7,502 nucleotides of DNA from Treponema sp. (GCA_031290325.1 JAITNU010000208.1:1-7502), one strand, 5' to 3'; numbered from the stretch's first letter, positions 1-7,145 are shown. Program-made: numbers and translations. Notes: a model not told the origin generated them from the letters alone.

Positions 1-17
1 TAATAGTTCCTAAGCGC

Positions 18-22
18 GGAGG
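18..22 (+). promoter_or_regulatory. Ribosome binding site of the methylase gene
   Basis: GGAGG stands 8 bases before the ATG at 31. An in-frame GTG at 22 overlaps this site and cannot use it, so the ATG at 31 is the likely start. The bases before it (1-17) contain TAATAG and no recognisable promoter; transcription probably comes from outside the window. Confidence 0.7.
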
Positions 23-30
23 TGGAAAAA

Positions 31-954
31 ATGCGTAAAATTGTTGTCCCTCCTATTAAAAGCCAGGGTATAAAAACAAAATTAGTACCATGGATTCAAG
101 CGCTTGTGGTTTCCCGCAGTGGACGTTGGATAGAGCCATTTATGGGAACCGGCGTTGTTGCGTTTAACATGGGTTTTAATGATGTTTTATTATCTGATAT
201 TAATCCTCATGTAGTTAATTTTTATAATGGGATTAAAAACAATACCATAACAGCATTAAAGGTTCGCGCCTTTTTGGAGCATGAAGGCGCGATTCTGCAA
301 AATGCCGCTGATGACGGGTACGAGCATTACAAATTCATTCGGGATAGATTTAATAACCGGTATGACCCGCTTGATTTTTTGTTTTTATCCCGCGCAGGAT
401 TTAATGGCATGATACGTTTTAATTCAAAAGGGCAATGGAATATACCTTTTTGTAAAAAGTCGAAACGTTTTAGCAAAGCCTATACAACAAAGATTGTTAA
501 TCAGGTTGCAAAGGTCGCGTCAATTATTGATGATAATTGGACATTTCTCAATCAAGATTTTCGTGAAATAATTAGTAAGGCTGATGAGCATGATTTTTTA
601 TATTGCGATCCACCTTATTATGGCCGGTATGTTGATTATTATAATGGATGGACAGATGAAGACGAGCATGATCTTTTTGAAGCCCTGAAAAAAACAAAAG
701 CACGCTTTATATTATCGACATGGCATCATAATGATTACCGTGAAAATGATATGATGGACAAATATTGGAACAATTTTAATATAGTAACTAAAGATCATTT
801 TTATCATTCTGGCGGGAAACTCGAAAACCGCAATAGTGTTGTAGAAGCACTGGTTTTCAATTTTAATACCAATATTGAAAAATATAATTATCAGTCTGTT
901 CTTGTTGAACAACAATTATTTTTAGGAGGTGATCCAGAAAGTATGCTGGGCTAG
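31..954 (+). CDS. DNA N6-adenine methyltransferase, D12 (Dam-like, alpha) class
   Basis: This enzyme of 307 residues should transfer a methyl group from S-adenosylmethionine to the N6 of adenine in a short DNA site. The SAM-binding motif I (EPFMGTG) is at residues 35-41, an acidic DIN at 56-58 probably holds the cofactor, and the catalytic motif IV (DPPY) is at 193-196. Motif I before DPPY gives the alpha order. The segment RAGFNGMIRFNSKGQWNIP at 121-139 matches the conserved centre of Dam/DpnM-type enzymes. The N-terminal motif is SQGIKTKL (residues 11-18) where many relatives have a GGK-type sequence. The core seems to end near VVEALVFNF (270-278), leaving a tail of about 29 residues. The site specificity cannot be read from the sequence; GATC is common in the family but not certain. 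No restriction enzyme gene is visible, so it is solitary here. The gene is far more A+T rich than its neighbours, which suggests transfer by a phage or island. It converges on oppF with only 15 bases between them and no terminator. Confidence 0.9.
   Translation: MRKIVVPPIKSQGIKTKLVPWIQALVVSRSGRWIEPFMGTGVVAFNMGFNDVLLSDINPHVVNFYNGIKNNTITALKVRAFLEHEGAILQNAADDGYEHYKFIRDRFNNRYDPLDFLFLSRAGFNGMIRFNSKGQWNIPFCKKSKRFSKAYTTKIVNQVAKVASIIDDNWTFLNQDFREIISKADEHDFLYCDPPYYGRYVDYYNGWTDEDEHDLFEALKKTKARFILSTWHHNDYRENDMMDKYWNNFNIVTKDHFYHSGGKLENRNSVVEALVFNFNTNIEKYNYQSVLVEQQLFLGGDPESMLG
924..945 (+). promoter_or_regulatory. Very strong Shine-Dalgarno site followed by ATG and a stop after three codons
   Basis: AGGAGGTGATCCAG at 924-937 is complementary to the common bacterial 16S rRNA 3' end CTGGATCACCTCCT. 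An ATG follows at 943, 7 bases after AGGAGGTGATCC. It reads ATG CTG GGC TAG, in the same frame as the methylase and sharing its stop. The site could have served a downstream gene that has been lost or replaced, since the sequence after 955 has a different composition and belongs to oppF on the other strand. Confidence 0.6.
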
Positions 955-969
955 TAGAAGATAGTCCCC

Positions 970-1962
970 CTATGCGTTGCCAAGCCTGTGGCATCTCACC
1001 AGGTGGAGAGGATTGCCAGGCAGGGCAACCAGTTTCTGGGGGCTGTGCCCACACGCAGCACCCTTCCAGGGGCAGCGCCCGGAAAAGCGGCAGCCCGGCA
1101 GTGCTTCCAGGGGAAGTTGCACGGGAAGTACCAGCTCCACGTGCGGTTTATCAGCGGATTCCCAGCTTAGTTCTGGTATGGCATCCAGCAGGGCGCGGGT
1201 GTAGGGGTGGGCCGGCGCAGAATAGATATCCTCTGCGGTGCCCAGCTCCACGATTTGTCCAGAATACATCACCGCGATACGGTCACAGAGGTAATATACC
1301 ACGTTCAGGTTGTGGGAAATGAAGACCAGCGCCAGGCCCAGGCGTTGATGTAAATCCTGGAACAGGTTCAGTATCTGGGCGCCCACAGATACATCCAGGG
1401 AACTTACCGCCTCGTCGGCGATGATGAGCTTGGGATCAAGCATCAATGCACAGCCAATACACACCCGCTGCTTCTGGCCGCCTGAAAGCTCGTGTACCTT
1501 TCGGGTTTTGTAGGAGGGATCCAGTCCCACGAGCTGGAGCACCTGGTCCACCTTCTGAATACGTTCCGCTTTCGTGCCGATCCGGTGTATCCGCAGAGGC
1601 TCCTCCAGGATCCAGCCGATGTACTTGGCCGGGTTCAGGGAGCCTGCAGGGTCCTGGAAAACGACCTGGACCTTTCGCGCCAGCTCCCGGCGCCGCCTTT
1701 TGTCCTGCCGCAACCCGTCAATGATGATGTCTCCCTCATAGTCTATGAGTCCGAGGATACATCGTCCCTGGCTTGTCTTTCCACAGCCGGATTCACCCAC
1801 CAGGCCGAAGAGTTCCCCAGGGGCAAGGGTGAGATCCACCTGATCCACCACGGACTTCTTATGTTTTCTGCCGAATATCCCGTAGGCTTGGGTTATATAC
1901 GTATTCGATACATTCCGCAGGGTTAAAAGGGCTACAGATTCGGATAGGGGTTCCACACGCAT
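970..1962 (-). CDS. oppF: Oligopeptide/dipeptide ABC transporter ATP-binding protein, OppF/DppF type
   Basis: This is the second ATPase of the transporter, 330 residues, acting at the inner face of the membrane with OppD. Numbered from the ATG at 1962: Walker A GESGCGKT at 56-63, Q-loop glutamine 103, signature LSGGQKQR at 159-166, Walker B aspartate and glutamate at 183-184, switch histidine 217. The C-terminal region carries the family's HPYTRALL segment and four cysteines (291, 297, 304, 324), spaced as in Opp/Dpp ATPases where this region can hold an iron-sulphur cluster. The residue after the Walker B glutamate is alanine (DEAVSSLD) where proline is usual. The start chosen makes TGATG with the oppD stop, a one-base overlap that favours coupled translation. 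An ATG at 1998 would add 12 residues and overlap oppD by 37 bases; neither start has a strong ribosome site. It is the last gene of the operon, and no terminator was seen after it. Confidence 0.92.
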   Translation of the reverse strand: MRVEPLSESVALLTLRNVSNTYITQAYGIFGRKHKKSVVDQVDLTLAPGELFGLVGESGCGKTSQGRCILGLIDYEGDIIIDGLRQDKRRRRELARKVQVVFQDPAGSLNPAKYIGWILEEPLRIHRIGTKAERIQKVDQVLQLVGLDPSYKTRKVHELSGGQKQRVCIGCALMLDPKLIIADEAVSSLDVSVGAQILNLFQDLHQRLGLALVFISHNLNVVYYLCDRIAVMYSGQIVELGTAEDIYSAPAHPYTRALLDAIPELSWESADKPHVELVLPVQLPLEALPGCRFSGRCPWKGAACGHSPQKLVALPGNPLHLVRCHRLGNA

Positions 1963-3005
1963 CACTTTACAACAGAGGCTGTCGCCCAAACGCAGCATAC
2001 CCGGTGGTCATCGTCGAGTACGCGCCGCTCGGGAAAGGCAGCGAAGCACCATGCCTCAGCCCGCAGGCAGCGCGGGGCAAAGGGGCAGCCGAAACGCTTT
2101 TCCTGGATCGAAGGTACCTTACCGGGAATACTCACCAGGGCTTTACCCTTCTGGGCCTTGCTGGGCATGGAACCGATCAGCCCTTTGGTGTACTCGTGTA
2201 CCGGGTGATTGAAAACCGTCCGGACCGTGCCTTCCTCCACGAACTTACCTGCATACATGACCAGTACCCGGTCACACACACGGCTTATCACGGCAAGATC
2301 GTGGGAAATGAACAGGATGGAAGTCCCCAGGACCTGGTTTATCCGTTTCATCAACTGGAGTATCTGGGCCTGAATGGTAACATCCAGGGCAGTAGTGGGT
2401 TCATCGGCGATGAGCAGCTTAGGCTTACACACCACCGCAAGGGCAATCATAACCCGCTGGCGCATACCCCCGGAAAGCTGATGAGGGTAGGCGTCTATGA
2501 GCCGTTCCGGTTCCGGCAGTCCTACCTTCCCCATGATCTCCAGCACTTCGTCGTGTACCTGCCGCTTGTTTTTCCACCCGTGTAATGCAAGCGGCTCCGC
2601 GATCTGCCGGCCAATCTTAAGCAGGGGATTAAGGGAAGTCATAGGTTCCTGAAACACCATGGATATTTCATTCCCCCGGATACGGCACAGTTCCCGCTGG
2701 GATAGCCCCCGCAGCTCCGTACCGTTGAACTGGATCGTGCCCCCTGTAATCCCCACTCCTTCGGGCAGGAGGCCGGGAATTGACAGGGCGGTCAGGGTTT
2801 TGCCGCACCCTGACTCCCCCACAATGCCCACAATTTCCTCCGGGTTTATCCGAAAACTTATATCCTCCACCGCCAAATGGTATTCCCATTTTTTTTTGCT
2901 TTTTTCTCTGTTTTTTTTTAATTGGGTATGATTAGTTTGTATACCAATAGAAAGGTGCCGCACCGCCAGAAGTCCTGTGCCCTCGTCCTCATGGTTTCCC
3001 CTCAC
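1962..3005 (-). CDS. oppD: Oligopeptide/dipeptide ABC transporter ATP-binding protein, OppD/DppD type
   Basis: This is the first ATPase of the transporter, 347 residues. Walker A GESGCGKT is at 63-70, the Q-loop glutamine at 119, signature LSGGMRQR at 177-184, Walker B LLIADE at 197-202, D-loop ALD at 206-208 and the switch histidine at 235. The C-terminal domain ends with cysteines 307, 313, 320 and 337/338, the spacing of the OppD/DppD iron-sulphur region. The GTG start at 3005 overlaps the TGA of oppC by four bases (GTGA), and CGGAG lies a few bases upstream, so this start is well supported. Between the first strand and LAVEDISF there is a lysine-rich stretch (roughly residues 24-42) that is longer and more basic than the usual hairpin in this family. 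It is encoded by A-runs of 9, 6 and 9 bases. A slip of one base there would put the ribosome in a frame that ends at 2668, giving a truncated protein without ATPase motifs. Confidence 0.93.
   Translation of the reverse strand: MRGNHEDEGTGLLAVRHLSIGIQTNHTQLKKNREKSKKKWEYHLAVEDISFRINPEEIVGIVGESGCGKTLTALSIPGLLPEGVGITGGTIQFNGTELRGLSQRELCRIRGNEISMVFQEPMTSLNPLLKIGRQIAEPLALHGWKNKRQVHDEVLEIMGKVGLPEPERLIDAYPHQLSGGMRQRVMIALAVVCKPKLLIADEPTTALDVTIQAQILQLMKRINQVLGTSILFISHDLAVISRVCDRVLVMYAGKFVEEGTVRTVFNHPVHEYTKGLIGSMPSKAQKGKALVSIPGKVPSIQEKRFGCPFAPRCLRAEAWCFAAFPERRVLDDDHRVCCVWATASVVK
2889..2919. repeat. Clustered homopolymer tracts (T9, T6, T9 on the plus strand) inside oppD
   Basis: T-runs cover 2889-2897, 2900-2905 and 2911-2919, read as A9, A6 and A9 in the oppD coding strand. 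They encode the lysine-rich stretch near residues 29-39. Such runs are prone to polymerase or replication slippage. The rest of the gene is GC-rich, so three runs within 31 bases stand out. Confidence 0.85.
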
Positions 3006-3802
3006 GCTTCACTCCGCTTCCGAATCCCTTCACCAATGTAGTGAAACGCAATGACGGTTACCATGATCATGATCCCCGGCATGAGGGCGCACCAGGGCGC
3101 GTTAAAGAGAAAATTCTGGGATTCCGAAAGCATACGTCCCCAGCTTGGCACCGGCGGCTGTATGCCCAGACCGAGGTAGCTCATGGTCGCCTCTGCCAGA
3201 ATTGCGTTGGAAAGCCCCAGCACTGTCGCGGACAGCAGGGACGGCCCAATATTCGGCAGGATATGTACAAAGATGATACGAACAGGGGAGGCCCCCATTA
3301 TCTCGGCGGTTTTCACAAAATCGCTGTTTTTGTATTGCAGCATACCGCTCCGCATGATCCGCACATAACTGGGAATAAAGAGGATGAGTAAGGCGATAAT
3401 GAGGGTGAAAGGCCCGTTTTCCATGAGGGAAACCATCACCAGGGCCAGCAGGATACCGGGGAAAGAACTGACCGTGTCCATGAACCGCATCACCAGCTCA
3501 TTGCAGAGTCCTCCCACATAGCCTGTAACCAAGCCCAGGGAGGAGCCGATGGCAGCGCTGCCGAGTACGGTGATGAAGGACACCAGCAGGGTATACCTGC
3601 CGCCGATCATAACACGGGAAAACACATCCCTGCCGAAGTTATCGGTCCCCATGAGATGCCGCAAGCCCGGAGGCATAAAACGCACTGTTGGGTCCATCCC
3701 ATTGTAATTGTAGGGAGTGTAAAAAAGACTCACCAGGGCCATACCTGCCACGATGAGCGCCAGGGCAACCCCGATTTTGAAATCCCCACTCCATTGCCTC
3801 AT
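3002..3802 (-). CDS. oppC: Oligopeptide/dipeptide ABC transporter permease, OppC/DppC type
   Basis: This is one of the two membrane subunits forming the solute channel, 266 residues, slightly short for the family. An N-terminal hydrophobic segment spans about residues 9-28, followed by an outer loop with the hallmark HLMGTDNFGRDVFSRV at 49-64. Further membrane segments lie near 70-95, 112-127, 131-147, 186-203 and 240-255. The cytoplasmic coupling (EAA) loop that contacts the ATPases is at about 165-184 (TAEIMGASPVRIIFVHILPN), and GLGIQPPVPSWGRML at 211-225 is typical of OppC. The ATG at 3802 overlaps the TAA of oppB by one base (TAATG). GGGTG upstream is a modest ribosome site. Its stop overlaps the oppD start by four bases. 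Confidence 0.94.
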   Translation of the reverse strand: MRQWSGDFKIGVALALIVAGMALVSLFYTPYNYNGMDPTVRFMPPGLRHLMGTDNFGRDVFSRVMIGGRYTLLVSFITVLGSAAIGSSLGLVTGYVGGLCNELVMRFMDTVSSFPGILLALVMVSLMENGPFTLIIALLILFIPSYVRIMRSGMLQYKNSDFVKTAEIMGASPVRIIFVHILPNIGPSLLSATVLGLSNAILAEATMSYLGLGIQPPVPSWGRMLSESQNFLFNAPWCALMPGIMIMVTVIAFHYIGEGIRKRSEA

Positions 3803-4746
3803 TATTTCACCCGAATCCTTGGATCGATCATCTGTATGGCAATATCCACCAGGGTATTCGCCAGTACCACGATGCAGGCGATATACACCACCAGGGTCTG
3901 GACCAGGAGCAGATCCCGGGAGGTGATGGAGGCGATGAGGAGTCTCCCGATGCCCGGTATGGCAAACACCTGCTCTATCACGATGCTGCCGGAAAAAATC
4001 TCCCCGATTATCATGCCCAAAAGGGTAACCGCGGGAATCACGGCGTTTCTCAAAACATGGCGGTAGAGCACCCAGGACCGGGAACCCCCTTTACTGTAGG
4101 CGGTGCGCACATAATCACTCCGTAACTGCTGGAAAATAGATCCCCGCAGAAACTTAATCACCATGGCTGCATTGGGTATGGCAATGGCCAGGGCAGGAAA
4201 CAGGAGATACTGCAAAAAAGCGCCGAAATTTTCCTCCAGGGGCACGTAGGCCCCGGGCCTGAAAAATTGTAGCAGGAGACCGAACACCCATATAAAGAGA
4301 ACTCCCAGAAAGAACCCGGGAACCGAAATGCTGATGGTGGTGACCGTGTTCACCAGGCGGTCCAGGAAGGAATTTTCTCTGCATGAGGAAAACACCGCCA
4401 CCGGTATGGCAATAAGGAATATCAGCACCAGGGACAAGAAGGCAAGCCAGAAGGTAATCGGCAGGCGCTCCATGACCATACCGGCAATGGAGGCCCCCCG
4501 GAAACGCACCGAGTTGCCCAGATTGCCCGTGATGAATCGAAGGAGCCAGGAACTGTATTGCTCAGGGAGGCTCCTATCCAGCCCCAGCTCCGTCCGCAGC
4601 GCGGCTATTTGCTCATCCGTCCCATCGATCCCCAGTATTAAGCTGGCCGGATCCCCTGGAATCACATTGAAGGCCGCAAAGGTCAGGAGGGAGACTAAAA
4701 AGAGGGTTATAATAGTAAGTATCAGCCTTTTACCAACAAACTCCAT
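3802..4746 (-). CDS. oppB: Oligopeptide/dipeptide ABC transporter permease, OppB/DppB type
   Basis: This is the partner membrane subunit, 314 residues, normal for the family. The first membrane segment is at about 9-28, followed by the hallmark NVIPGDPA at 27-34 and the outer-loop GNLGNS at 74-79. Other membrane segments lie near 97-120, 138-160, 180-197, 236-256 and 281-303. The EAA coupling loop runs from about 211 (DYVRTAYSKG) to 238, and the C-terminus has IPGIGRLL at 263-270 and DPRIR at 308-312, both typical of OppB. The gene starts 21 bases after the oppA stop, with AGGGA a few bases before the ATG. No hairpin that could lower expression of the downstream genes was seen in that short gap. 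Confidence 0.94.
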   Translation of the reverse strand: MEFVGKRLILTIITLFLVSLLTFAAFNVIPGDPASLILGIDGTDEQIAALRTELGLDRSLPEQYSSWLLRFITGNLGNSVRFRGASIAGMVMERLPITFWLAFLSLVLIFLIAIPVAVFSSCRENSFLDRLVNTVTTISISVPGFFLGVLFIWVFGLLLQFFRPGAYVPLEENFGAFLQYLLFPALAIAIPNAAMVIKFLRGSIFQQLRSDYVRTAYSKGGSRSWVLYRHVLRNAVIPAVTLLGMIIGEIFSGSIVIEQVFAIPGIGRLLIASITSRDLLLVQTLVVYIACIVVLANTLVDIAIQMIDPRIRVK

Positions 4747-4767
4747 CCCGTCCCTACTGCGTTTTTA

Positions 4768-6285
4768 TCATTTGATGCTATAGATAGTCGATGCGTCGAA
4801 AACATACAAGGGGTAGTTCACCACACCGCCAAAGGCTCCCTTGGAAAAGGTATTGAAATGCATAATATCCTGAATATAGACACTGGCAGCCTCTTCCGAC
4901 AGGATCCGCTGGGCCTCCTGATACAAGGCCACCCGCTTCCCCTCATCAGGCTCAATTAAGACCGCATCATACACCTGGTCAAAGGCCGGGCTGTGGAAAT
5001 TCACGAAATTGTTGTTAGCATCTGAGCGGTACCGCGAAAGGAAACTACGGGGGGAAACGTTTGGAGCATCCAGGGAGATGATAGTCGCCTGATAATGCCG
5101 TCCCCGGTAAACATCGGACAGCCAGGTTGCCCAATCCACCAGCCTGATAGTGGCGGTAATGCCGATGGCCCCAAGCTGGTTTACCAGCACCTGGGCCGTG
5201 TCAACATGCATAGTGTAATTGGAGGGAACGGTTATTTCCAGGGAAAAGCCCTGCTCATAGCCGGCGGCGGCAAGCAGGGAACGGGCCTTCGGGATATCCC
5301 TGGAATAGGGATTTTTCAGAGAAGTATCGTAGTACTTGGTAAGCCCTGGAATCAGGGGACTTCCCGAAGGACTACCTTGGCCAAAAAAGGCAGCGTCAAT
5401 AATCTGGGGTATATCCACCCCATAGTTAATGGCCTGGCGCACCCGCTTATCCTCTAGGGGCTTTACCGCGTTATTCAGCGCCATAAGCTGTACCGCATTG
5501 GAAGGAGTTGACACAAAATCAAAGCTCCTGGCATCGAGCTGCTGGAGGAGACTGCCGGTAATACTGGCGGCCTGAATCGTGCCCCCTTGCAAGGCGAGGA
5601 GCAGGGCGTCGGAATCGGCCACAAAGATATAGGTAACCTCGTCAAGGTGGGGCAGCTGCCAGTACGCGGGATTTTTCACCAGCACCAGGGACTGCTGGGT
5701 GGTGTACCGTGCAATGGAAAAAGGCCCGGTACCAATGGGGTTCGCCTCCCGGTCAGGGTTGTTCCGGGGCACGATCCCGATGGTGAGGTAGGGCAAAAAC
5801 TCAGGGTCCGGCGCCTTCAGGGTGATTTTGATCCCCCGGTCCGCGCTTATCTCCACCTGTTCTATCCCGGTGAAACCGTCGAACAGGTTCTTGATAGCCG
5901 TGTTGAGGGTAAACACCACATCCTCAGCAGTGACCTCAGTACCGTCGTGAAACTTCACCCCCTGACGCAGGGTAAACTCGTATACCCGGGCATCCGGGGA
6001 AATCGTATATTTTTCGGCAATGGCCATCTGCAGATTACCCTCAGCATCAGGCTTCACCAGCCCTTCAAACACATTAAACAGGATACTCCGCCCATCGGCA
6101 CTATTGGACGGGTTGAGCGGATCAAGCGTGGCCGGCTCAGTGGTCATACCAAAACGCAGCTCACCACCCTCAATCCGTTTCCCTGTCTTCTCCTCTTGAC
6201 CCGTTCCCTGCTTCTTACACGCCGGGGCCAGGGCCAGAACAAAAATCAGGACAAGGCAGATACCAGCCAGGTTGTTTTTTTTCAT
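4768..6285 (-). CDS. oppA: Peptide-type solute-binding lipoprotein of the ABC transporter (SBP family 5, OppA/DppA)
   Basis: This 505-residue protein captures the solute outside the cytoplasmic membrane and passes it to OppB/OppC. It begins with a lysine-rich start and hydrophobic signal peptide ending in A-P-A-C, with cysteine 23 as the likely lipidated residue. The lipobox is loose, lacking the common leucine at -3. Family marks are EPATLDP at 50-56, FNVFEGLVKPD near 70-80 and LRQGVKFHDGTEVTAEDV at 106-123, then GTGPF and a NNNFVNF-SPAFD segment toward the C-terminus. The ligand cannot be read from sequence; oligopeptide or dipeptide is inferred from the complete opp-type operon, but the family also binds nickel complexes, glutathione and sugars. 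ATGs occur at 6288 and 6285. AAGGAG at 6296-6291 is 2 bases from the first and 5 from the second, so 6285 is preferred. An A8 run lies just after the start. It is the first gene of the operon. Confidence 0.93.
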   Translation of the reverse strand: MKKNNLAGICLVLIFVLALAPACKKQGTGQEEKTGKRIEGGELRFGMTTEPATLDPLNPSNSADGRSILFNVFEGLVKPDAEGNLQMAIAEKYTISPDARVYEFTLRQGVKFHDGTEVTAEDVVFTLNTAIKNLFDGFTGIEQVEISADRGIKITLKAPDPEFLPYLTIGIVPRNNPDREANPIGTGPFSIARYTTQQSLVLVKNPAYWQLPHLDEVTYIFVADSDALLLALQGGTIQAASITGSLLQQLDARSFDFVSTPSNAVQLMALNNAVKPLEDKRVRQAINYGVDIPQIIDAAFFGQGSPSGSPLIPGLTKYYDTSLKNPYSRDIPKARSLLAAAGYEQGFSLEITVPSNYTMHVDTAQVLVNQLGAIGITATIRLVDWATWLSDVYRGRHYQATIISLDAPNVSPRSFLSRYRSDANNNFVNFHSPAFDQVYDAVLIEPDEGKRVALYQEAQRILSEEAASVYIQDIMHFNTFSKGAFGGVVNYPLYVFDASTIYSIK

Positions 6286-6290
6286 CATAA

Positions 6291-6296
6291 CTCCTT
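6291..6296 (-). promoter_or_regulatory. Ribosome binding site of oppA
   Basis: AAGGAG on the minus strand. Its spacing favours the ATG at 6285 (5 bases) over the ATG at 6288 (2 bases). Confidence 0.8.
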
Positions 6297-6329
6297 CATA
6301 CCTATTGTTGTAATAATAAAATTAGAGAT

Positions 6330-6358
6330 ACTATAATAACAATCAGCTTTTCATTCAA
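6330..6358 (-). promoter_or_regulatory. Sigma70-type promoter of the opp operon
   Basis: On the minus strand a -35 box TTGAAT (6358-6353) and a -10 box TATAGT (6335-6330) are separated by exactly 17 bases. Transcription should begin near 6323, giving a leader of about 37 bases before the oppA ATG. All five transporter genes are probably read from it, as no other promoter is evident in the short gaps between them. Confidence 0.65.
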
Positions 6359-6375
6359 GGGTAAATTTGACCAAT

Positions 6376-6404
6376 TTTATATAGTATGTACATAACGGTA
6401 TCAT
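6376..6404 (+). promoter_or_regulatory. Possible promoter of deoD
   Basis: TTTATA at 6376-6381 and TATCAT at 6399-6404 are 17 bases apart, which would place the start near 6411 with a leader of about 30 bases. A better -35 match, TTGACC at 6367-6372, has no good -10 at the right distance. The assignment is weak; the region must hold the deoD promoter but the exact boxes are uncertain. Confidence 0.3.
6385..6394. promoter_or_regulatory. Perfect 10-base palindrome in the divergent control region
   Basis: TATGTACATA reads the same on both strands. It lies between the possible -35 and -10 boxes of deoD and about 27 bases upstream of the opp -35 box. It could be an operator for a dimeric regulator, but in such AT-rich sequence it could also be chance. 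A shorter palindrome GTATAC follows at 6409-6414. Confidence 0.3.
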
Positions 6405-6440
6405 ATTCGTATACTTACTCAATAGCAAGGAGCGTAAATT

Positions 6441-7145
6441 ATGTCTATTCATATTGCGGCAAAACCAGGGGACATCGCAGAGGCCATTTTACTGCCAGGA
6501 GACCCTCTGCGCGCACAATTCATAGCCGAGCTTTTTCTGGAAAACCCGGTTCAATACAACAAAGTGAGAAATATGTTCGGGTATACCGGAACCTACAAGG
6601 GTAAACGGGTATCAGTACAGGGTACGGGTATGGGGATTCCCTCGATTTCTATTTACGTGAACGAACTATTCCGGGACTACCAGGTGAAGCGGGCCATTCG
6701 CATCGGTACTGCCGGGGCCATACAAGAGTCGGTGAAGCTGCGGGACCTGGTACTTGCCCTGGCGGTTTCTACCGACTCAGGGGTGAACCAGCTCCGTTTT
6801 GGGGGGAGGCATTTTGCCCCTGCCGCGTCTTTTACCCTGCTCAAGACCGCCTACGACGTGGCCATGTCCAGGGGCTGGCAACCCAAGGTCGGCACCGTGG
6901 TTTCCTCGGACCTCTTCTACACCGAAACCCCCGAGGAATGGCGGCTCTGGGCGGGCTTTGGGTGTCTTGCAGTGGAAATGGAATCAGCGGAGTTGTATAC
7001 CTTAGCCGCCAAATACGGCCGGGAAGCCCTGGCGCTCTTGACCATCTCCGACAGCCTCGTGAGCCACGAGTCAACCAATGCAGAGGAACGGCAGACGAGT
7101 TTTACCCAGATGATGGAAGTTGCCCTGGAAACCGCGATTTCGTGA
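6441..7145 (+). CDS. deoD: Purine nucleoside phosphorylase, DeoD (hexameric bacterial) type
   Basis: This cytoplasmic enzyme of purine salvage cleaves purine (deoxy)nucleosides with phosphate to the base and (deoxy)ribose-1-phosphate. It has 234 residues, close to the 239 of E. coli DeoD, and aligns with it along its whole length. Visible active-site residues are His4, the phosphate-site GDPLRA at 20-25 with Arg24, Arg43, Arg87, the ribose-binding EME at 179-181, and Asp204 and Arg217, the pair that sets 6-oxo and 6-amino purine use in DeoD. Position 90 is threonine (RIGTAGA) where E. coli has serine. GTYKGKRVSVQGTGMGIPS at 50-68 is a typical stretch. The ATG at 6441 has AAGGAG 8 bases upstream. 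The gene is divergent from the opp operon and is followed by tRNA-Leu with no terminator between them, so its transcript may run into the tRNA. Confidence 0.95.
   Translation: MSIHIAAKPGDIAEAILLPGDPLRAQFIAELFLENPVQYNKVRNMFGYTGTYKGKRVSVQGTGMGIPSISIYVNELFRDYQVKRAIRIGTAGAIQESVKLRDLVLALAVSTDSGVNQLRFGGRHFAPAASFTLLKTAYDVAMSRGWQPKVGTVVSSDLFYTETPEEWRLWAGFGCLAVEMESAELYTLAAKYGREALALLTISDSLVSHESTNAEERQTSFTQMMEVALETAIS

Noticed and set aside
22..30. GTG at 22 as the methylase start
   Set aside because: It overlaps the GGAGG ribosome site that serves the ATG at 31.
902..924. Hairpin TTGTT-GAAC-AACAA followed by a T-rich stretch, terminator-like
   Set aside because: The stem has five mostly A-T pairs and lies inside the methylase coding region upstream of its stop, so it is not a credible terminator.
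924..937. Minus strand matches the last 14 bases of 16S rRNA (CTGGATCACCTCCT)
   Set aside because: The match stops there on both sides; nothing else of 16S is present. It is better explained as an extended Shine-Dalgarno site on the plus strand.
1963..1998. A longer OppF start at ATG 1998
   Set aside because: It would overlap oppD by 37 bases and has no good ribosome site; the TGATG junction at 1962 is more typical of coupled genes, although the longer form cannot be excluded.
2004..2585. Plus-strand open frame of 193 codons antisense to oppD
   Set aside because: It lies opposite the conserved ATPase motifs and has no independent support.
5587..6336. Long plus-strand open frame of 249 codons antisense to oppA
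   Set aside because: It mirrors a clear SBP family 5 gene, shows no recognisable domain and has no ribosome site; it is a shadow of GC-rich coding sequence.
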